Source: Betaproteobacteria bacterium SCN2 | GTDB taxonomy: Bacteria > Pseudomonadota > Gammaproteobacteria > Burkholderiales > Thiobacillaceae | DNA length: 64,000 nt | NCBI GenBank assembly: GCA_008923285.1 | Contig: WBSG01000027.1 | Span: 434,752 to 498,751 of the forward strand | Direction of reading: 5' to 3' | Shown here: positions 61,183 through 64,000 of the stretch, piece after piece | Layout: the number at the start of each line of letters is the position of its first letter | How positions within the stretch are numbered: position 1 is the first letter of the stretch | Position numbers and translations under genes: made by a program | Notes under the pieces: generated by a model | The model's database searches: none | The model's input: the letters and a program-made list of their open reading frames with translations, nothing else | Told to the model about the DNA's origin: nothing

Positions 61183-62282
61183 ACCCGCCGAGCCAGCGCC
61201 GCGGCTACCTGACTCCGCGCACCGTCGGACGGGCCTTCTGGATCGGCCTGGCCGCTTCGCTCGCCGTGCATGCCGTTTTCCTCCTCAAGGGAAAATTTCC
61301 GCAGGCGCAGCTGGGCGTTTCCCCGCCGCTGGAAGCGCGCCTGGAAGCCGATGCGTTCAAGGCGCTCCCACCGCCCGCGCCCGAGCCTGAGCCGGCCAAA
61401 CCCGTCGAACCGGCCAAACCGCCGGTGGCGCCCGCGCCCGCCGCGAAAACGCGCGCGTCGGCGCCGCCCGTGCCGGTTACCGAAGCGCCGCCGCAGGCAG
61501 ACCCCGGGCCGGCACCGCTCGCGCTTCCGGCGGACCTCGCCCCCGCGCCGCAGCCGGCCCCGCCGCTGTCCAGCGCCGAAGCGCCGCCGCCCTCCGCGCA
61601 GCCGTACGCGATGCTGGTCGAGGCCGCCGAGCGCATCCGCAACCTGCCGGCACGCATCGAAATCGTCTATGAACTGAAGGGGATGCTGAGCGGCCGCCAG
61701 GTCCACACCTTTGAGCACAGCGGCCAGCGCTACACGCTGGAAGCGGCCGCCGAGGCGACCGGCCTCGCCGGCCTGTTCATGAGCGGGCGGCTGGTGCAGA
61801 AGAGCAGCGGCCGCATCGGCGACCTCGGCCTGATGCCGGAGCACTACGAAATCCAGCGCCCCACGGGCAAGAATGAAAGCCTGACTTTCGATTATGCCGG
61901 CAACGTCATCGAGTCACGCCGCACCGACGCCAGGCGCAGCCCGCGCACGCGCGAACTGCCGCTGCTGATCGGCGTGCAGGACCCGCTCTCCTCCATCTAC
62001 CAGCTGGCAATGGCCGCCCGCGACGGCAAGGACGGGCTCCTCATCGCCGCCAGCAGCAAGAAGGTGCAGGGCTACCCCTACCGCATGCTCGGCAGCGAAA
62101 CCGTTCGCACGCCGCTCGGCGAGATGCAGACCCTGCACGTGACGCGCGCGGGCGACCCGGGGCAAAGCGATACCCACCTGTGGCTGGCGCCCGCGCACCA
62201 CGCGCTGCCCGTCAAGATCCGCTATGTCGACGAGGGCGGAACCGAATGGATGATGGAAGCGATCAGCATCAAGGCCCGCTGA
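61179..62282 (+). CDS. membrane-anchored DUF3108 protein with Pro-rich linker
   Basis: A 367-residue protein from the ATG at 61179. One N-terminal helix (AFWIGLAASLAVHAVFLLKG), a Pro/Ala-rich stretch at about 50-140 similar to TonB spanning regions, and a C-terminal DUF3108 domain (RIEIVYELKGMLSGRQVHTF to ALPVKIRYVDEGGTEWM). It is a second, tethered copy of the domain in the gene before it; function unknown. Confidence 0.83.
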   Translation: MNPPSQRRGYLTPRTVGRAFWIGLAASLAVHAVFLLKGKFPQAQLGVSPPLEARLEADAFKALPPPAPEPEPAKPVEPAKPPVAPAPAAKTRASAPPVPVTEAPPQADPGPAPLALPADLAPAPQPAPPLSSAEAPPPSAQPYAMLVEAAERIRNLPARIEIVYELKGMLSGRQVHTFEHSGQRYTLEAAAEATGLAGLFMSGRLVQKSSGRIGDLGLMPEHYEIQRPTGKNESLTFDYAGNVIESRRTDARRSPRTRELPLLIGVQDPLSSIYQLAMAARDGKDGLLIAASSKKVQGYPYRMLGSETVRTPLGEMQTLHVTRAGDPGQSDTHLWLAPAHHALPVKIRYVDEGGTEWMMEAISIKAR

Positions 62283-62301
62283 ATACGGGCCCGCCGCGGA
62301 A

Positions 62302-63288
62302 TCAGCCCGCCCCGCGCGCCGTCTCGTAGTCGACGAACCAGCGGTACGCCGCCTGCAGCCCTTGCGCGAGCGGCATCGACGGCGTCCAGCCCAGCGCCTT
62401 CAGGCGCGCGACGTCGAGCAGCTTGCGCGGCGTGCCATCGGGCTTGTCGGTGTCGAACACGATGTCGCCGGCATAGCCCGTCACCGACTTCACCAGCCCG
62501 GCCAGCTCGGCGATGGTGAGGTCCTCGCCGACGCCGATGTTGACCAGCGGCGGCAGGCCGTCATTGCGGTCCTGCCCCAGCAGCGGGACGAACTGCGCGT
62601 CCGGCAGGCCCATCAGGTGCACGCAGGCGTCCGCCATGTCCTCGCTGTACATGAACTCGCGCCGCGGCGTGCCCGTGCCCCACACCGTCACCGTCGGGCT
62701 GCCGGCAAGCTTCGCTTCGTGAAACTTGCGCAACAGCGCCGGGATGACATGAGAATTCTGCGGATGGAAGTTGTCGCCCGGGCCGTAGAGATTGGTCGGC
62801 ATCACCGCCAGGAATTGCGTCCGGTACTGGCGATTGTAGCTCCAGCACTGCTCGATGCCGGCGATCTTCGCCAGCGCGTAGGGCCGGTTGGTCGGCTCCA
62901 GCGGACCGGTGAGCAGATGCGCCTCGTTCATCGGCTGCGGCGCGAGCCTGGGATAGATGCAGGAAGAGCCCAGGAACAGCAGGCGCTTGACGCCGCCCTT
63001 CCAGGCCGCGTGGATGACATTGGTCTGGATGGCGAGGTTGTCGCGGATGAACTCGGCCGGATATTCGTTGTTGGCGAGTATGCCGCCGACCTTCGCGGCG
63101 GCAAGGAACACGTAGTCCGGCTTCTCGGTGGCGAAGAAGGCCTCGACTGCATGCTGGCTGGTCAGGTCCAGCTCGTCATGCGTCCGCGTCAGCAGATTGG
63201 CATGGCCCCTGGCCCGCAGGTTGCGCGTGAGCGCCGAGCCGACCAGGCCGCGATGGCCGGCAACATAGATCCTGGCGTTGCGGTCCAT
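62302..63288 (-). CDS. fcl: GDP-L-fucose synthase
   Basis: SDR-family epimerase/reductase that makes GDP-L-fucose. It has 328 residues. The NADP motif is [20 protein letters not shown], the catalytic Ser is in FLGSSCIYP, and the Tyr-Lys pair is in [13 protein letters not shown]. It follows gmd by 4 bp. Confidence 0.96.
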   Translation of the reverse strand: MDRNARIYVAGHRGLVGSALTRNLRARGHANLLTRTHDELDLTSQHAVEAFFATEKPDYVFLAAAKVGGILANNEYPAEFIRDNLAIQTNVIHAAWKGGVKRLLFLGSSCIYPRLAPQPMNEAHLLTGPLEPTNRPYALAKIAGIEQCWSYNRQYRTQFLAVMPTNLYGPGDNFHPQNSHVIPALLRKFHEAKLAGSPTVTVWGTGTPRREFMYSEDMADACVHLMGLPDAQFVPLLGQDRNDGLPPLVNIGVGEDLTIAELAGLVKSVTGYAGDIVFDTDKPDGTPRKLLDVARLKALGWTPSMPLAQGLQAAYRWFVDYETARGAG

Positions 63289-63292
63289 CGGC

Positions 63293-64000
63293 TTACTCGT
63301 TGTAATCCATGGCCTTGAAACCGTGCTTCTTGATGAGCTCGTCGCGCTCGGCGCTCTTCAAGTCCTCGCGCACCATCTCGGCCACCAGTTCTGCGAAGCT
63401 GATCTTCGGCGTCCAGCCCAGCTTGTCCTTCGCCTTGCTGGCGTCACCCAGCAGGGTCTCGACTTCGGTAGGGCGGAAGTAGCGCGGATCGACGGCGACG
63501 ACGCACTTGCCGCTGGCGTCGTAGCCCATCTCGTCCACGCCCTTGCCCTCCCAGCGGATCTGCATGCCCAGCTCGGCGGCGGCGGCATCGACGAAATCAC
63601 GCACGCTGTACTGCACGCCGGTGGCGATGACGAAGTCCTCGGGCTGTTCCTGCTGCAGCATCAGCCACTGCATTTCCACGTAATCCCTGGCGTGGCCCCA
63701 GTCGCGCTTCGCGTCGAGGTTGCCGAGGTACACGCAGTCCTGCAGGCCCAGCTTGATACGCGCCAGCGCGCGCGTGATCTTGCGCGTGACGAAGGTCTCG
63801 CCGCGCACCGGCGACTCGTGGTTGAACAGGATGCCGTTGCAGGCGTACATGCCGTAGGCCTCGCGATAGTTCACCGTGATCCAGTAGGCGTAGAGCTTGG
63901 CCACCGCGTAGGGGCTGCGCGGATAGAACGGCGTGGTCTCCTTTTGCGGCGTCTCCTGCACCTTGCCGAACAGCTCCGAGGTGCTGGCCTGGTAAAAGCG
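63293..64000 (-). CDS. gmd: GDP-mannose 4,6-dehydratase (partial)
   Basis: C-terminal two-thirds of Gmd; the frame continues past the right edge (first visible residues [13 protein letters not shown]). The Tyr-x3-Lys motif is in [20 protein letters not shown], and the sugar-binding segment [20 protein letters not shown] and the C-terminal [20 protein letters not shown] are present. It supplies the substrate for fcl, so the pair makes GDP-L-fucose for surface polysaccharide. Confidence 0.96.
   Translation of the reverse strand, partial: RFYQASTSELFGKVQETPQKETTPFYPRSPYAVAKLYAYWITVNYREAYGMYACNGILFNHESPVRGETFVTRKITRALARIKLGLQDCVYLGNLDAKRDWGHARDYVEMQWLMLQQEQPEDFVIATGVQYSVRDFVDAAAAELGMQIRWEGKGVDEMGYDASGKCVVAVDPRYFRPTEVETLLGDASKAKDKLGWTPKISFAELVAEMVREDLKSAERDELIKKHGFKAMDYNE

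Overview
The window is about 64 kb of GC-rich chromosome from a betaproteobacterium. This rests on gene order: tRNA-Tyr/Gly/Thr–tuf–tRNA-Trp–secE–nusG–rplKAJL–rpoB; the run TPR lipoprotein–lolB–ispE–tRNA-Gln–prs–rplY–pth–ychF; and ftsYEX–rpoH. A Nitrosomonadales/Thiobacillaceae-like autotroph or sulfur oxidiser is a reasonable guess, because cbb3 and caa3 oxidases and a DsrC/TusE protein are present, but the genus is not determined. No phage, insertion sequence, CRISPR array or rRNA was seen. This is a core-genome window with its odd points in regulation and in a few unusual proteins.

Layout. 1-7.2 kb (minus): end of a translation/transcription superoperon (rpoB partial, rplL, rplJ, rplA, rplK, nusG, secE, tRNA-Trp, tuf, tRNA-Thr, -Gly, -Tyr). 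7.2-15.2 kb (minus): ychF, pth, rplY, prs, tRNA-Gln, ispE, lolB, a SlyD-like/methyltransferase fusion and a TPR lipoprotein. 15.2-18.7 kb (minus): a metal-uptake cluster (ABC permease, binding protein, outer-membrane porin, small Cys/His protein) with no ATPase gene. 18.7-21.6 kb (plus): mutM and a dynamin-like GTPase. 21.6-25.6 kb (minus): ferredoxin, coaD, rsmD and two M16 peptidases. 25.7-29.2 kb (plus): ftsY, ftsE, ftsX, rpoH.

29.2-45.1 kb is a respiratory superlocus. It holds ccoNOQP with assembly genes ccoGHS (ccoI absent), an Rrf2 regulator plus SCO1, ctaB/ctaA/SCO-like/SURF1 for heme A and CuA assembly, and a caa3 oxidase operon (coxB with a fused cytochrome c, coxA, a 31-residue assembly protein, ctaG, DUF2970, coxC, headed by DUF2244). 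45.2-50.1 kb (minus): a compact biotin operon bioB-F-H-C-D preceded by a small membrane protein. 50.2-56.2 kb: comF, dgt, aroB, then a MazG-like/2Fe-2S/hydrolase/ABC-2 exporter run. 56.2-62.3 kb: a DsrC/TusE-like gene; perM and purC in one uninterrupted frame; purM, purN; and two DUF3108 proteins. 62.3-64 kb (minus): fcl and gmd (partial) for GDP-L-fucose synthesis.

The most interesting signals are regulatory. The rpoH promoter carries a CIRCE/HrcA inverted repeat directly after its -10 and a near-perfect IscR type-1-like box over its -35. A tandem pair of the same IscR-like boxes frames the promoter of the TusE/DsrC-like gene at 56.2 kb. This suggests that an Fe-S-responsive Rrf2-family regulator controls both the heat-shock sigma factor and a sulfur-relay protein.
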